Positions 24,908 through 37,494 of a DNA stretch of 64,000 bases are shown here, piece after piece (positions within the stretch are counted from its first letter, which is position 1; the number at the start of each line of letters is the position of its first letter). This DNA comes from Trichopria drosophilae. Its lineage: Eukaryota; Arthropoda; Insecta; Hymenoptera; Diapriidae. The notes under the pieces are model-generated. The model was not told the DNA's origin, ran no database searches, and saw only the letters and a program-made list of their open reading frames with translations. A program made the position numbers and the translations under genes. The stretch spans positions 12,009,501 to 12,073,500 of the forward strand of contig CM059582.1 of assembly GCA_030407085.1 (NCBI GenBank), written 5' to 3'.

Positions 24908-25712
24908 TATTGTTCTACATCTTCAAATGGCGGAATATCCTAACCTAAAAAGTAATATTTGCATTCAATCGCTTACCCATAGTCAAGCAGAAATAAAAGG
25001 TTGTGTCTAAATCCACGTATAAATTAATTTCATATAAGCTTAGATTTTGCAGTCAAATCGAGTAAATGTCAAAATCTCATGAGAAAAATTGTGTAAATGG
25101 GGAGTTTCCCCCAAATTGGGGGTGCCTTCTGCTAAGACTATCCTAACCTAACCAAACACATAAACCTTTGTTGCATCCGTCTCTCTTCCACTCATGCATG
25201 ATATAGGAAACCGTACGTGGATATAGACACTCCGGAAATAAAAAGTAGTCTTTCTTTTATGTCTTCTAACATTTTCAAAAAATCACTTCTTTTTCGTCAA
25301 CTTCTTTCAGCCATTTTCATCGAAAGGTTGCGTTCAGAAATTTGATTCGTCGTGGCAACAATGGTGGACACGTGACTGTTTTATTATTCTTTTCCATACT
25401 TTGTTCGAGAACTGTTTCCCCTATTTTGAATTAAAAATAAAGTCATAAAAACCACCAAAAATATGTACATTTTTGTGAAAAGAAAGCCATTCCCTAAAAC
25501 ATTTTTGATACACATAGGTCGAATTAAACCGTTCATAAATTTCAATTCGCATGGACGACTAGGTAAATTTCTTAGTCGAAGACAAGAACGGACAGAGGTC
25601 GGCTCCGAGCCGATGAGATTTCGCGGAAACTATACAAATTTTACAATACATTGTAACTCATTGTAACATTATTTAAAACTTTCAAAGAATTCATATGTCA
25701 CTATCGAGGAAA
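24908..25712 (+). promoter_or_regulatory. Upstream region of fumarase
   Basis: This is the space between the last MITE and the fumarase start. It contains a GGACACGTGACTG E-box-type word near 25366 and moderately CpG-rich text around 25575-25625 (GGTCGGCTCCGAGCCGATGA, itself an inverted repeat). The transcription start cannot be fixed from sequence. The 67-codon frame at 25463-25666 is not supported as a gene. Confidence 0.3.
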
Positions 25713-25838
25713 ATGGCAATGTTCAGCGTGGTGCAACGAATGACGTTGATGAGAATTCATCGATCTAAACAAACGTACGATGTACTTCGCCATAGACTAG
25801 GCATGTGCACAAACATACATTGTCGTGCCTTTTCTCAG
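25713..25838 (+). CDS. FH: Fumarase exon 1 (mitochondrial presequence)
   Basis: There are 42 codons from an ATG to CAG, immediately followed by GTAGAA as donor, in phase 0. Exon 2 also starts in phase 0 after TTGACAG. The peptide has many Arg and His residues, hydrophobic spacing and one Asp, and ends CRAFSQ, as expected for a matrix-targeting signal. No other candidate exon in the 10 kb upstream of 35828 combines an ATG, a presequence and a matching donor phase. The third codon is also ATG, so initiation could be two codons later. Confidence 0.75.
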
Positions 25839-28800
25839 GTAGAATTTTGTTTAAAATAAACATTAACAATAATTTACCCCCATTTGTAATGTAATTTTTT
25901 AAAATTAACCTTCTCCTGTGTCTTACTTTGCAAAATTGTCCAATTTTTTGTCAAGTTTCTCTGACCATTTCGACTCGGATTGTGTTTGCTTTTACATAAT
26001 CATTCTGTTACCATTCTTTTTATAGTACTTTATTATTTAAGTTACTTATTTTTTCTTTAAACCTTTTTAGATAAATTTATATTTAAAAGATACTTGAACT
26101 TGTAATCTAAGTGTTTTGAGAAGTTGGTCTTTATTGTGCGTAAGAAGAAAAAAGATTGTCTTGGTATTAGTTTTCGTTTTAGATATCTTTGTTAATGTTT
26201 AATAGTTTATTTTGATAGGCATAATTTTATTTAATTCATTATGTCATGAATATTTTATAAAAAAAAAGGTCCTACTTATTTCCCATTTATGTAAAAAAAC
26301 TACAAATGTCGAAGTCATTTTACAGTAAAAAGGTTGAAATGAAAAGCATAAATTTACTGTGTAATAAAATTTCTGCATTGGCAGTGTAATTTTGGATATG
26401 CCCTATAAAAAAATTAATTTTTTCTCCACTAATTTTCTAAAATGACATAAAAAAATCTGAACTTTTGCTTACCACTTCCCAAAAGGTTTCTAAATCCCCT
26501 AAAAAAATGTTAAGCAATTAATTTTCGACTGAGCCAGAATGTTTCTTGCAACAGTATTTTTTTACTCGAAAATCAAAAAGATCCAACAAATGCTATTTTC
26601 TGATTGGTAGTCGAATTCTATCATGATTGTAAAAAATAGGAATAGAACCGTAGGAGATCGTTTCCGTCAGTTAGTCTGTATCGATCTAAAGTAAGGAAAC
26701 AGAGTCTGTAAAGTATAGAAAAGAAAACATTAGAAAGCGTAATAAAAGTGTGAAAAATAAAAAGTCGTGCAAAAGGACAAATAGATTTGACAGAAAGTTA
26801 AATATAATTTACAGTTTAACAGTGAAAAAGCGCTGTAAAAGGTGCTTTTTTGGTTTACCTTGAAATCATTTTTAGATTTATCTTTTTGAATATTTTTATG
26901 CGAACTATTCTGAAGATAATTATCAACACTATTGTTCTTCATCTTTGTTTAAAAGTGAGAGAATCACTTGCTAACTGTGCAACTATACAGAAAGATTATT
27001 CATTTAATACAGTAGGACCTCTCTTATTCTAATTGCCTTTCTTATTTTAATTGTCTAGCCTCCCTTATTCTAATCGGTCCCCCACAAGTCTTCTCCCACT
27101 ATCGCACGAAAAGTCAACGAAAAATATTGTCCACGAATCACAAGCTCGCAAGCAAAATAAGTGGGGGTAAGGGGAAAATTAAAATAAGAGAGGTCGGCGC
27201 CATCTTTAAAAACTTTACTAATTAGAATAAAAGAGGTCCTACTGTACTTTCATAAGCCGATTACTTTTTTCTTGTTGCCACATTCCGTTGCGCCTGTGAA
27301 GTTTATCAACACCTTGTTTATAAATACTAATTTTTGTTTTCTACATTTACCTGTGTATTTTATTTTATACCAAGCTGTTCAATTCAATGAGCGCAATTAC
27401 CATTATTGTTTCTTGTATAAAGGCCATACTTGGGCGTCAATAATAAATAAATAAATAAGTAAATAAATAATTCTTTTTGACAAGAATTTGCTAAAGGAAG
27501 ATTTTTTGTTCCTGTAACAATTGTAAAAATTAAACATTATTATGCTGTGGATGATCATATTCCTTTTTTGCGCATCTATTTGCATACTTATTTGTCGAGA
27601 AACAAATTTGACCGTCAAATTATCCTATAGTGAAAATCGAATTTGACTAGCGTGAAATCTGAAGAAGCGAACTGGTGCAAATAGTATTTTAAAAAATCAA
27701 TGTATTGTTTTCTGAGTTCCTCTTCAATTTTGTAGAAATGAAATGTAATTTTTCAATTATGTGTTTTGTTTAAACGCGTAAATTCCATTTTTGTCATAAA
27801 ATAACAAAAAGGCGTAACTTATATTAGTCTCCGGGAATAATTTAATAAAAATCCACTTTACAATGTTATCTGTATAATTTTGTTACTTTATGAATATTCA
27901 AAATTAGACAAATAATGTACAAAGTTAAAAATTACGAGAAACTGTAGACTTTTGCGCATCAGGATATTTTTTTATTTCGGTGATGATCTGGAATATATAT
28001 TGTTTCTGTCCCTCATTCTTTGTAAGTTGTTGTACTGTTCCATCAAACCTACTACCCTTTCTGCGCAATTATTTACTTTGAGCTTTGAAACAATTTGTAA
28101 ACCGTGTTTAAAATCATTATTTTCGTACCAAAGATCAATACTTAAAAATTGTTTGCGAATTCCAAATCTATCGAATCTATCAAATAGATTCATAGATCCA
28201 GATGTGATGATCCATATCTTTAATATTTTAATGTCTTTAATATTGATTTGATAATGTTTCGGGCTGACTGACATTGTTGTCTTCATCATTTTTCAACACT
28301 GAAACTAGATTTTATGCTAGACGTTCGATTTTCACTGCAGGATAACATGACAGTAACATTTTTTTTCTGTATAATAAGTAGACAAATAGATGTGCAAAAA
28401 GATATAGAATATAATCATTCGGTTACGTGTCTAAATAACAACTGTCCCTTTTCCTATGCTAATTTTAATTTATGTTCGAGAAATTATTTTTTATTAAGAC
28501 CAGAAATTAACCAAAACTTTAACCAATGGTATTTATACTGAAATTGGTCAATACTAATAATTAAAAATGTCAAATAACAAATTACCAAAATATCATCGTC
28601 AAAATATTGAATACAAGTAATTAAAATTAAATACAAGAAAATTTCCACGAAATGAACAAAAAACTCATTTATTTATTAAATTACAAATAATATTTGAAAT
28701 ACAATATACAGAACAATTTTAAACACGCACCTTGTAGGATCTACCCAGTAAACGAAAACTAATAGAAAGTTAAAAATACGAAATGAAATGAATTCAAGTG

Positions 28801-31800
28801 AATTAAAATGAATTCAAGTGAATTAAAATAAATTCAAGTGAATTATAATGAATTCAAGTGAATTAAAATGAATTCAAGTGAATTATAATGAATTCAAGTG
28901 AATTCAAGTGAATTAAAATGAATTCAAGTGAATTAAAATGAATTAAAACGCTTGAAAATGATTAATTGAATGCACTTTTTAATTCATTTTAATTCACTTG
29001 AATTCATTTCAATTCGTATTTTTAACTTTCTATTCGTTTTCGTTTACTGGATACATAAATACTCACTAAACAATAATAAAAACTTACCACTTTTTCAACT
29101 AGAATTAGTGTGTACTAACGCAGTACAACGCTTCACTGAAAAATATTCTGCACACCTCGTAACATTTCTCAGCTCGGAGCGTATTGTATTATATACAACT
29201 ATTATAATTTAATAATCTTTTTCCATTTTGGCTTACAACAAACGACAAACCCGTGATTTCGAACTAATTAAATTAAATAATTACCCAACAAGTAATAGAT
29301 TAAGGTAATACAATAAGCATACTATGAATAATGATAATAATAATAGTATTATCTTTACATCGTCCTGATTAATACATGTATATACAGTGTGATATTTTTG
29401 TAATGTAATTTTTATTTTTTTTATTATTTATGAAACGTTATACATAATTAAGTAGTAACAAATGTACACAAATAGATGACTAGAAAATTAATTATAAAAA
29501 TATAAAACTTAAAAATAACATAATTAATAATCGAAGTAAATAAACAATATGAAATATAACAATTATCAATATTAAAATTTTGATATACTTTAACCCAAAG
29601 TGTCTTGCATATGTGATTCTTTTTTTGTTTTCACTTTTGGAAGGTCTACACAACGAAAAAAATCGTTAGGGCCGTTTTTGAAAAAACGATTTTTTGTTAT
29701 CATCTGAGTTCAATTACAATAATTTCATGGTAATACCTTAAAAATGATTTTTTATCAGTTTAATAGTTTCATTTTACCATCAAGGTGGAGTAACTATAAT
29801 TGAAATACCAATTTGTAACTTTAATCTTTAAACAATTATAAGAAAAAATTAAAAAATAATGATTATTGAACATTATTTCAATTCTGCGCATTGCAGTATT
29901 AATGAAACTACACAATATTTAAATTTTGTTATAATTCGAATTAATTTACATAAATCAACATAATTTAAGTTTAATTTTAAGATTGTTTGATAATATATAC
30001 ACTTAAACGAGAAATATTGTTATCGTGAATTTTATTTAGCACTTGAACTTCAAAAAAATATTGCAAACTCAAAATATTAAATAATATAAATAAAAGAATG
30101 AGATATTTTTCTAATTTGTGAAGAGGCGACTGTTATTAAAAAACAGCCACAAGTTTCATGCGATAGCAAAAACCGATTGTCATTTGTTGAAACTATGGTA
30201 AACATTAAAACCACGTTGCCGTGTTGCAAAGTAAAAATATCGAAAGATCTCGCAAGATTACACGTTGAAAATCGTCAACGAATTTGTTTATTGTATCTCG
30301 GAAAGACGAAGAAAATGGTATCCGTACAGGGTAAACTTATGCTAGTTAATTCAGAAAAAAAAAACAAAATTAACATGATCAACTAATGATGTTTATTTGT
30401 AAATTGGCTTAACGATTACTTTTTTACTTTTATAATAAATTTCATACGATTTAAATATTGTATAGTTTCATTTAACCTGAAACGCATGGAATAAAAGATA
30501 TTCAATCATTCTTTTAATATTCTAGTTACAAATTGGTATTTCTATTATAGTTACTCCACTTTGATGGTAAAACGAAAGTATTAAACTGACAAAAATAATT
30601 TTTAAGGTATTATCATGAAATTATTGTAATTAAACTCATAAAATAACAAAAAAATCGTTTTTTTGTGTCAACATGTTCGTTAGACCTCCCAAAAGTGCAA
30701 ACAGAAAAAAAATCGCATATGCAAGACAATTTGGGTTAAAGTATATCGAGCCCCACCGTGGTGCTATTTTTTTGTGTTATTTTGACGCTTGTTATAAAAT
30801 ACCGTACTATTTAGACGTGTCACCAATCATTTACAGCCTAATATTGTTTAATTTTTCTAAAATTACAGGAAAAAAAAAACATATTTTATTTCCTTTACCA
30901 AAATTTTGTAAAAAAGAATTATTGTACGAAATATAAAATAACTCAGCTTTAAATAGTTGTGTTCGACTCAATTGGTGCTTATTTTACTCGTAATATCCCA
31001 AAGAATATGAAATGTAATGTCTTAATTTTGTTAATTAAACCTTATGAGCAAAATGTTGCGTTGAAGTTTATAATTATAAATTAAATTAAAATGTCAGTTC
31101 TCGGATATTCAGTCTCTTGTATATAAATATGAAATAAATACAGATATAAATATGGGTTGTTATGTCAACCACGAAATATGAAAATGAAGGGTTTAAAAAA
31201 TTCCAGTTTTTGGCAATAATATCAAAATTTTTGAACTTTTGGATTTTTGAGCCAAAAAGTAATGTTGTAAAAAATGTTCTGGCTCAGTCGGAAATTTCTT
31301 TAATTGCTTGAAATCTTTTTAGGGGATTTACAAACCATTTGGGAAGTGGTATGCAAAAGTTTAGATTTTTTTATAATGTCGATAATGTCGATTCAGAAAA
31401 TTGGTGGAGAAAAACTTGAAAAAATTAATTTTCTTACATAAAAACAATGTTAAACTTCAAGCCTCTACAGATACTGATTAATTTTGATAGTAAGAGCACA
31501 AACTACGCTTAAAATTTATTTACAACAAACTGAAGCAGTGCGTAACAAAATTCCTGAATTGACCTTTTTAACAGACACCCTGTTGTAGAAATTTTACTAC
31601 GTCACTGTAAATTTACATCGAAATTTTTCACAGTGTGGTTTGTACCTTCATTTTGATACACCAATAAAAATTACCAAGAAATTAAATTATTTCATATAAT
31701 TGTTATAAACAAAAAATGGAGCCAATAGAAGTAAATTAATTTGTTTACTTACCAAACCCTGAACGTAAACAACCCTAGTTTGTAAGTGAATACATTAAAA

Positions 31801-34800
31801 GAACTATTTAAAAATGTATAAAAAACCAATGTATCTAACGGAGCAAAATGTACTTTATGTTTTAAATTTTTAATGGTAGTACAGTAAGGATTAACTTTTA
31901 GTTTTTTATGTAAATGAACAAAATTACATTTATTTATTTATTGTAGTAGACGACCTTGAAAGGCCTTTATATAAAAAGAAATAACAATTTTCGCTTAATA
32001 TTAACGACACAAGAATAAATCTTGATAAACAATTAATAATATAACATTGTCAAATTTTAGACAGAATTTTGTCATCATTCCAAATTTGACAATTTATTTC
32101 TGTTAGGACAAATGATAGCTTCAACTTCTCCATAACTTCGTAATGATATATTTCATACAACACCAATGTCTAAATTAGAATTTGTATTCATTGTTTTAAC
32201 AGTTCGATGGTTCATTGAACTTGTAATCGAGAAGTAGCAATGGTAATGAGAGTAGAGAATCTGATTTCAATCGATAGAATACAAAAAAGAACACAGCAAA
32301 CGTAAATATACTTGTTAAAATTTGTAAAAAATTAGTTTTATTTACTAAAATGAGTTAAGGAAAGAACAATCAACATTTCATCAAATAAATACAAAAAATT
32401 TCATTCTTTTACATATATTTATGTTATCATGGAATCAATTTTTTTTTTATTACACCTCGTTAATAAATTGTTTTTTTAACAGGTAAAATTTTATTATTTT
32501 GTCCTAATTAAGTTATATTTAGGAACGTTACAATTATTTTCAGCCATTAATTGCATTTTAAGTACATTATTATTGCATTTCAAGAAAAGACAACAAATAA
32601 TACAGTTCATTGACATTTTAAATTTGACATCAACATTCAAAAAACTTTGCAAATCAAACTTTTGAATCAATACTATAAATTTATCGTATAGAAATATGTG
32701 ATTCAAGTAAAATGCTTAATTACTGCATTAACGCACACTAATGAATTTTTCAATAGTTGCACTGTTACGCAAGGTCGGGATTATCATAAAAACAATGGAA
32801 TTGTCGCACTCATACAGTACATACAATACATGTTTCTCGGTTTAAATGTAGAATATAGAAGTATTTTACAAATACTTACTTTCACTTCCATAACCAGTTT
32901 TATTTGATTGTGTTTGTGCATTCTTGTTGTTGGAGTTCAGAAAATTTATCTTCACATACAGAGATAATACGTGCTTATCTGGAATTCATTTAGGACCTTG
33001 AAGTATTCAGTGCTAGTGTAGCTTCTTTACTGCAAAGATCTCGACTCTTTTATTTACAATATGGTTTGTGATTCTTATTTTATTTTTCACATGTCGTACG
33101 TTTGTAAATATTAAAAAATTTACTAAATTGTACTCTAAATTTAATAGAAAAAGTTGTATAATTTAATCTGATAATTATTATGTTTTTAATATCTTTTCCT
33201 TCACTTTTAACATTTTAAGTTGTACATCGACAACATTATATTCCTTAATTTTTCTACTTATAAGACAGTTGATCGATCAAACCAAGAAATAAATTCATAT
33301 TTTATTATATTATTACAAACGATCGAGAAGAAATTAATTTTGCATCGTATTATAGATTTATTATAATTTAATTGTATAATTTGTATAATTGAGAAATGCC
33401 TTAAAGAACGAATCTAGAGTTATCTAAAACATTCAAGAATATTACACGCAACATGGATTTCAAACTGGAAAATCTGCAAACACAGCAATAGCCACACTAA
33501 TTGAAAATATATATAAAGCATTAGTCGAAGTAACACCAGTAATTATTCATTGATTTGGCCAAAGTATTCGACACACTCAATCATAATATCTTACTAAGTA
33601 AACTTGAAAGGTATGGATTTCGAGGAAATTTTGGCTACTGAAAAGTTATCTTACCAATAGAAGGCAGGTTGTAAAGATAAAAGATTACTATAGCAATCAA
33701 ATTACAACTAATTATGGTGTACCATAGGGATCGATACTTGGACGACTATGGCTATAACAATAAAAAACATTCCTATAGAACATCCAAAAATAAAAAAACT
33801 GTTTAGAACAAAAACAAACGCAAAGAACTTTTTCATTCAAATCATTGAAAATTGTATGTGTTAGAAAGTACGTGAGTTTTATAACGGAAAAAATAATAAT
33901 TGGAACGATACTCGAATATTTACATATTTACAAACATTTTACATTTTATACTCGTCAAAATATACAAAAAACTGAAAAAAATCGAGAAAAATGGTGGTTT
34001 ATGAAGTTCATCCTATAATCGCTTAATTTATGGTAGCGATGATAAATGATTTTCTTTTGTTTTAAATTTCCTTTTTTATATTAATACCAATTTGTGTGAA
34101 GAAACAGGGACAGGCCTTGGATTTTGCAGCGAACAGGCTATGGAGTCAGTTCACGCAGACTTCAAGCCAGTTTGGGCAAAATATAAAGTGCAGCACACTC
34201 ATCCAGATTACATGGAAAGATTGAAAAAAGCTAGGTGCAAATACAATAGTCTTCACATTTAAATATCAATTAAAATGTTTGTATTGTTGTTTTTTGTAAA
34301 TTCTTATGCGTTCATGTACAGAAACTGCGATTTAAAATGTATATACCTATTCAAATATATCATTGACTGTATAAACTATTAAATAAATTGAGTTCTTTAC
34401 CAAAAGATAATCATTTATCGATATAGTTAAGCAATCTTTTAGATGAATTCCATAAACCTAAAATTTTCATGACCTAGATTGTAACAGAAAACTCTTAATT
34501 ATGCAGACAACCACAATTTTTTTCAATTTCTTAAAATTTTTTGTATATTTTCCAAGAGTAAAAAATGTGAAATATTTTTAAGTATTTAAATAGCATAAAA
34601 ATACAGCAATTGTATGCAGAAACTGCAATTAAATATCCATTTTTATTAAAATATATCATTAAGCATCGAAAATTTTCAAATATATTGAGTTTATTTACGT
34701 TTCCTCCCTAAGATGATTTTGATTTTGGTCTTAAAATACTTCTTAGACATCAAAAAAATGACATCTGCAAGAAACCGGGAGATGCCAGACCTTTTGATTT

Positions 34801-37459
34801 AAACTTGGTCGAGACCCACCTTGAAATACATAGAATTAAAAGTATGTCAATTAAAAGTATAATAAAGAGAATAATTTAACACTATTATTTACTTGGACTT
34901 ACTTAATTACAAATAATTATATTTATACAGAAATTGTAAGATATATTATGGTTTCTGCCTCGTTTTGTAGAAATTATACTAAAATCTCACCTGAATCAGA
35001 TTAGTTTTCATAACAAATTATAAAAATTGTCGATTAATATTTTTGTAATATAGTTCAAGTATTACATAACATTTATATGAAATATATAAGGAACTTGTTT
35101 CAAAATCTCATGTGATTCTCATACGAATCCCATTTAAAGTTTTCGCAGGGTATACATTAGATTAAATTTTTTTAAATTCTAACTATACGAACTTCATTCT
35201 CAACATACAGGTATCAATAAAATATACAGTTCAATTTTTTTGTTTTAAAAGAGAAGGAAATGTTATACATTCGTAACGCTTTTTAATGGAATAGACTTTG
35301 TTTATTATTTATTATGTGGGGTTTTCTCTTCACCTTTTCTCAATAGTAAAATACATTTTTCTGGCCTTATATGCTCCGTTATTTTAGAATATCGTCATGT
35401 TTGTTCACATTTGAACAACGCATTGTTTACTTTTGAATGTTTATGTTCTTTTTTAAATCTAATAAATGTGCCGTTACACCAAGAAGTATTAAATTATTTT
35501 AATATAAATGGCAAAGAAGTTTTATTGTCTCTTAATGTGAGAATTATTTTTATATAGTTATATGTACATTCGTATTTTGGAATTCTGCGCTTTAAATCAA
35601 ACTCTCTTCCTTTTGTTTTGAAGTCATATTTATCTGTAACGCGGCAGTTTTTTATTAAAACCTCAAATATTAAAAATCTCATCAGCGTTGTTATTAAGTT
35701 AAATAAATAGAAAACAATATACATATAAAGAAATTTATATTTTTTTTTACATATAAATGTTAATAATGTTCTCTATTGTTAAAGCTCAATAAACATTATT
35801 ATTATTTAATTGTTTAAAAATTGACAGGATTGTAACGATGGAGTGGGATACAGACTCGAAAGGGATACATTCGGTGAATTAAAAGTACCAAAAAATAAAT
35901 ATTATGGTGCTCAAACACTCAGATCCGTTATGAATTTCCCAATTGGTGATCAAGCGGAACGAATGCCGGTATGAAACTTTTAAACTCGAAGTCGTAGGTA
36001 AATTAATAATTAGAATCATTTTAGTTAGGAGTAATTAAAGCGATGGGAATATTAAAAAAAGCTGCGGCAGAAGTAAATAAAGAATATGGCCTCGATGAGA
36101 AAATTGCAACAGCCATAAGTCAAGCAGCTGACGAAGTAATTTCTGGGAAATTGTACAACGATCATTTCCCACTTGTAATTTGGCAGACTGGTTCCGGAAC
36201 TCAATCAAACATGAACACAAATGAGGCACGTAATATAAATGTCATTCCTCATTGCTTTCCTCTGACGTTCCAATTAAATTCTAGGTCATATCGAATAGAG
36301 CAATCGAAATATTGGGTGGTGAACTCGGTTCGAAAACACCAGTTCACCCGAATGATCATGTAAATAAGTCTCAAAGTTCTAACGATACTTTCCCAACGGC
36401 AATGCATATCGCAGTTGCAATGGAAATCAACGATGTACTTCTGCCTGGTCTTAAAGAACTTCACAGTGTATTGGTACAAAAATCCAAGGAATGGAAAGAT
36501 ATAATTAAAATTGGTAGGACTCACACGCAAGACGCAGTACCGCTAACACTTGGCCAAGAATTTTCAGGTGAATATTTGAATGTTAAACAGTCGGTTTTGT
36601 TTCTAACAAAATATTTGCGCAGGATATGCGACACAGGTGGAATATGGAATTAGTAGGGTGCAGGATACGTTACCTAGGTTATATCAATTGGCTTTGGGCG
36701 GTACTGCAGTGGGAACTGGTTTGAATACAAGGAAAGGATTTGCTGAAAAAGTAGCCGCAAAAATTGCAGCGTACACAAAATTACCTTTCGTTACAGCGCC
36801 AAACAAGTTCGAAGCTTTAGCAGCCCATGATTCCATGGTAGAAGTTCACGGAGCCTTCAACACAATCGCTGTTTCAGTAATGAAGGTAAGTGCTGCATAA
36901 ATTATTAAAATTCTAAATTAACTTGTATTATTATTTTCAGATTGCCAACGATATTCGATTTCTTGGTAGTGGACCTCGCTGCGGACTCGGCGAACTGTCC
37001 CTGCCCGAAAACGAACCAGGAAGCTCCATCATGCCAGGAAAAGTGAACCCAACCCAATGCGAAGCCCTTACGATGGTAGCAGCTCAAGTTTTGGGCAATC
37101 ATGTCGCAGCATCCGTCGGTGGAAGCAACGGCCACTTCGAACTCAACGTCTTCAAACCAATGATCGTCGCAAACGTTTTAAGATCTGCGAGACTTTTGGG
37201 AGATGCTTGTTCTTCGTTCACAAAGAACTGCGTGTGTGGCATCGAACCAAATATTGACAACATCAACAAAATCATGAACGAAAGTCTCATGTTGGTAACC
37301 GCCCTTAACCCGCACATCGGTTACGATAAAGCTGCGAAGATTGCGAAGCAAGCACATAAAGAAAAGTTAACTCTAAAAGAATCAGCGCTGAAAAATGGAA
37401 TTACTGAAGCGCAATTTAAGGAATGGGTCAAGCCCGAAGAAATGCTCGGCCCTAAGTAA
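25713..37459 (+). CDS. FH: Fumarate hydratase (class II fumarase), mitochondrial; 6 exons
   Basis: It interconverts fumarate and malate in the TCA cycle. I read exons 25713-25838, 35828-35968, 36025-36225, 36285-36567, 36623-36885 and 36941-37459. These join in frame to 510 residues, the usual length of animal mitochondrial fumarase. Exon 1 encodes a basic, acid-poor presequence ending RAFSQ, a typical matrix-cleavage context. Exon 2 opens the enzyme ([10 protein letters not shown]). Residues about 232-241 contain GRTHTQDA with the catalytic-site histidine, and 365-374 read [10 protein letters not shown], the superfamily signature with the catalytic serine. All introns are GT-AG except intron 3, which appears GC-AG. 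Intron 1 is 9,989 bp and full of mobile elements. AATAAA lies at 37489. Exon 1 assignment is inference from phase and presequence, and the rest is firm. Confidence 0.95.
26400..26580. repeat. Left arm of a 5 kb-spaced inverted repeat
   Basis: Words such as ACCACTTCCCAAAAGGTTTC and CTGAGCCAGAATGTT are mirrored at 31240-31440. Both arms are inside fumarase intron 1. Confidence 0.7.
27008..27246. mobile_element. TA MITE, family D, in fumarase intron 1
   Basis: The tips are TACAGTAGGACCTCTCTTAT and AGAGGTCCTACTGTA. It is a complete copy with CACGAATCACAAGCTCGCAA in the middle and GGCGCCATCTT near the right end. Confidence 0.9.
27247..28744. other. Fumarase intron 1, unassigned AT-rich DNA
   Basis: I see no coding sequence. 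Around 27435-27470 there is a short AATA microsatellite. Overlapping frames on both strands at 27952-28289 have no recognised motif. Confidence 0.4.
28745..29050. mobile_element. Palindromic element with an internal 20 bp minisatellite
   Basis: The ends CCAGTAAACGAAAACTAATA (28745) and its inverse, ending CGTTTTCGTTTACTGG (29050), pair for about 75 bp. Between them AATGAATTCAAGTGAATTAA is repeated about seven times. The minisatellite unit is part of the arm, so the array probably grew from one arm. Confidence 0.8.
29051..29589. other. Fumarase intron 1, unassigned AT-rich DNA
   Basis: Nothing assignable was found, beyond short ATAATAATA runs near 29330. Confidence 0.4.
29590..30739. mobile_element. 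1.15 kb TTAA-flanked foldback element
   Basis: The left end TTAACCCAAAGTGTCTTGCA mirrors the right end TGCAAGACAATTTGGGTTAA. Arms of about 250 bp include the GATTTTTTGTTAT and ATTTTACCATCAAGGTGGAG words in inverted form. The frames at 30177-30386 and 30673-30936 overlap the element or its arm and are not convincing genes. Confidence 0.8.
31240..31440. repeat. Right arm of a 5 kb-spaced inverted repeat
   Basis: CTGGCTCAGTCGGAAATTTC and GGGATTTACAAACCATTTGG-like words mirror 26400-26580. In the transcript the arms could pair around most of the 5 kb between them, or they may be the ends of one large decayed element. Confidence 0.7.
31441..33420. other. Fumarase intron 1, unassigned AT-rich DNA
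   Basis: I see no exon or well-bounded repeat. Short frames at 32494-32907 on both strands carry no motif. Confidence 0.4.
33430..33780 (+). pseudogene. Fragment of non-LTR retrotransposon reverse transcriptase
   Basis: Reading across at least one frameshift and internal stops gives [13 protein letters not shown], then [10 protein letters not shown], then LERYGFRG. These are the conserved block before and at the first catalytic aspartate of non-LTR reverse transcriptases (usual form DLSKAFDTVDH). It is short, broken and inside fumarase intron 1. A related fragment lies at 37870-37998. Confidence 0.75.
34068..34262 (+). pseudogene. C-terminal fragment of a repeated, transposon-associated protein
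   Basis: The open frame ends at TAA 34262 and contains [17 protein letters not shown] followed by WAKYKV, HPDY and KYNSLHI. I have the impression that this pattern (EQA-E-x-H-x-DF, W-x-KYKV, HP-x-Y, N-x-x-H near the C-terminus) is common in multicopy arthropod proteins of transposon origin, but I cannot name the family with certainty. No upstream coding exon is visible, so it is a relic in fumarase intron 1. Confidence 0.5.
34263..35827. other. Fumarase intron 1, terminal part
   Basis: AT-rich, with no supported features. The intron ends TTGACAG at 35827. Confidence 0.5.
36226..36284 (+). other. Fumarase intron 3 with a GC donor
   Basis: The conserved protein reads NMNTNE then VISNRAIE. The only junction that preserves this is GAG|GCACGTAAT...TTCTAG|GTC, a 59 bp GC-AG intron. 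The nearby GT (in CACGTAAT) would put exon 4 out of frame. GC donors are a known minor class that keep good matches at the other donor positions, as here (G before, A at +3, G at +5, T at +6). Confidence 0.75.
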
Positions 37460-37488
37460 GTGAAGGTTTCATCGAAGATTGTTACGAT

Positions 37489-37494
37489 AATAAA
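37489..37494 (+). terminator. Fumarase polyadenylation signal
   Basis: AATAAA lies 30 bases after the stop codon. It is the only canonical signal before the arginase start 124 bases later, so transcript cleavage must occur in this short gap. Confidence 0.7.

Noticed and set aside
28785..28955. CRISPR-like regular repeats
   Set aside because: The units are contiguous without unique spacers, and the sequence is eukaryotic. It is a minisatellite within a palindromic element.
36043..36229. Minus-strand frames over fumarase and arginase exons (also 36905-37317 and 41556-41867)
   Set aside because: They are shadows of the strongly coding plus strand, with no motifs of their own.
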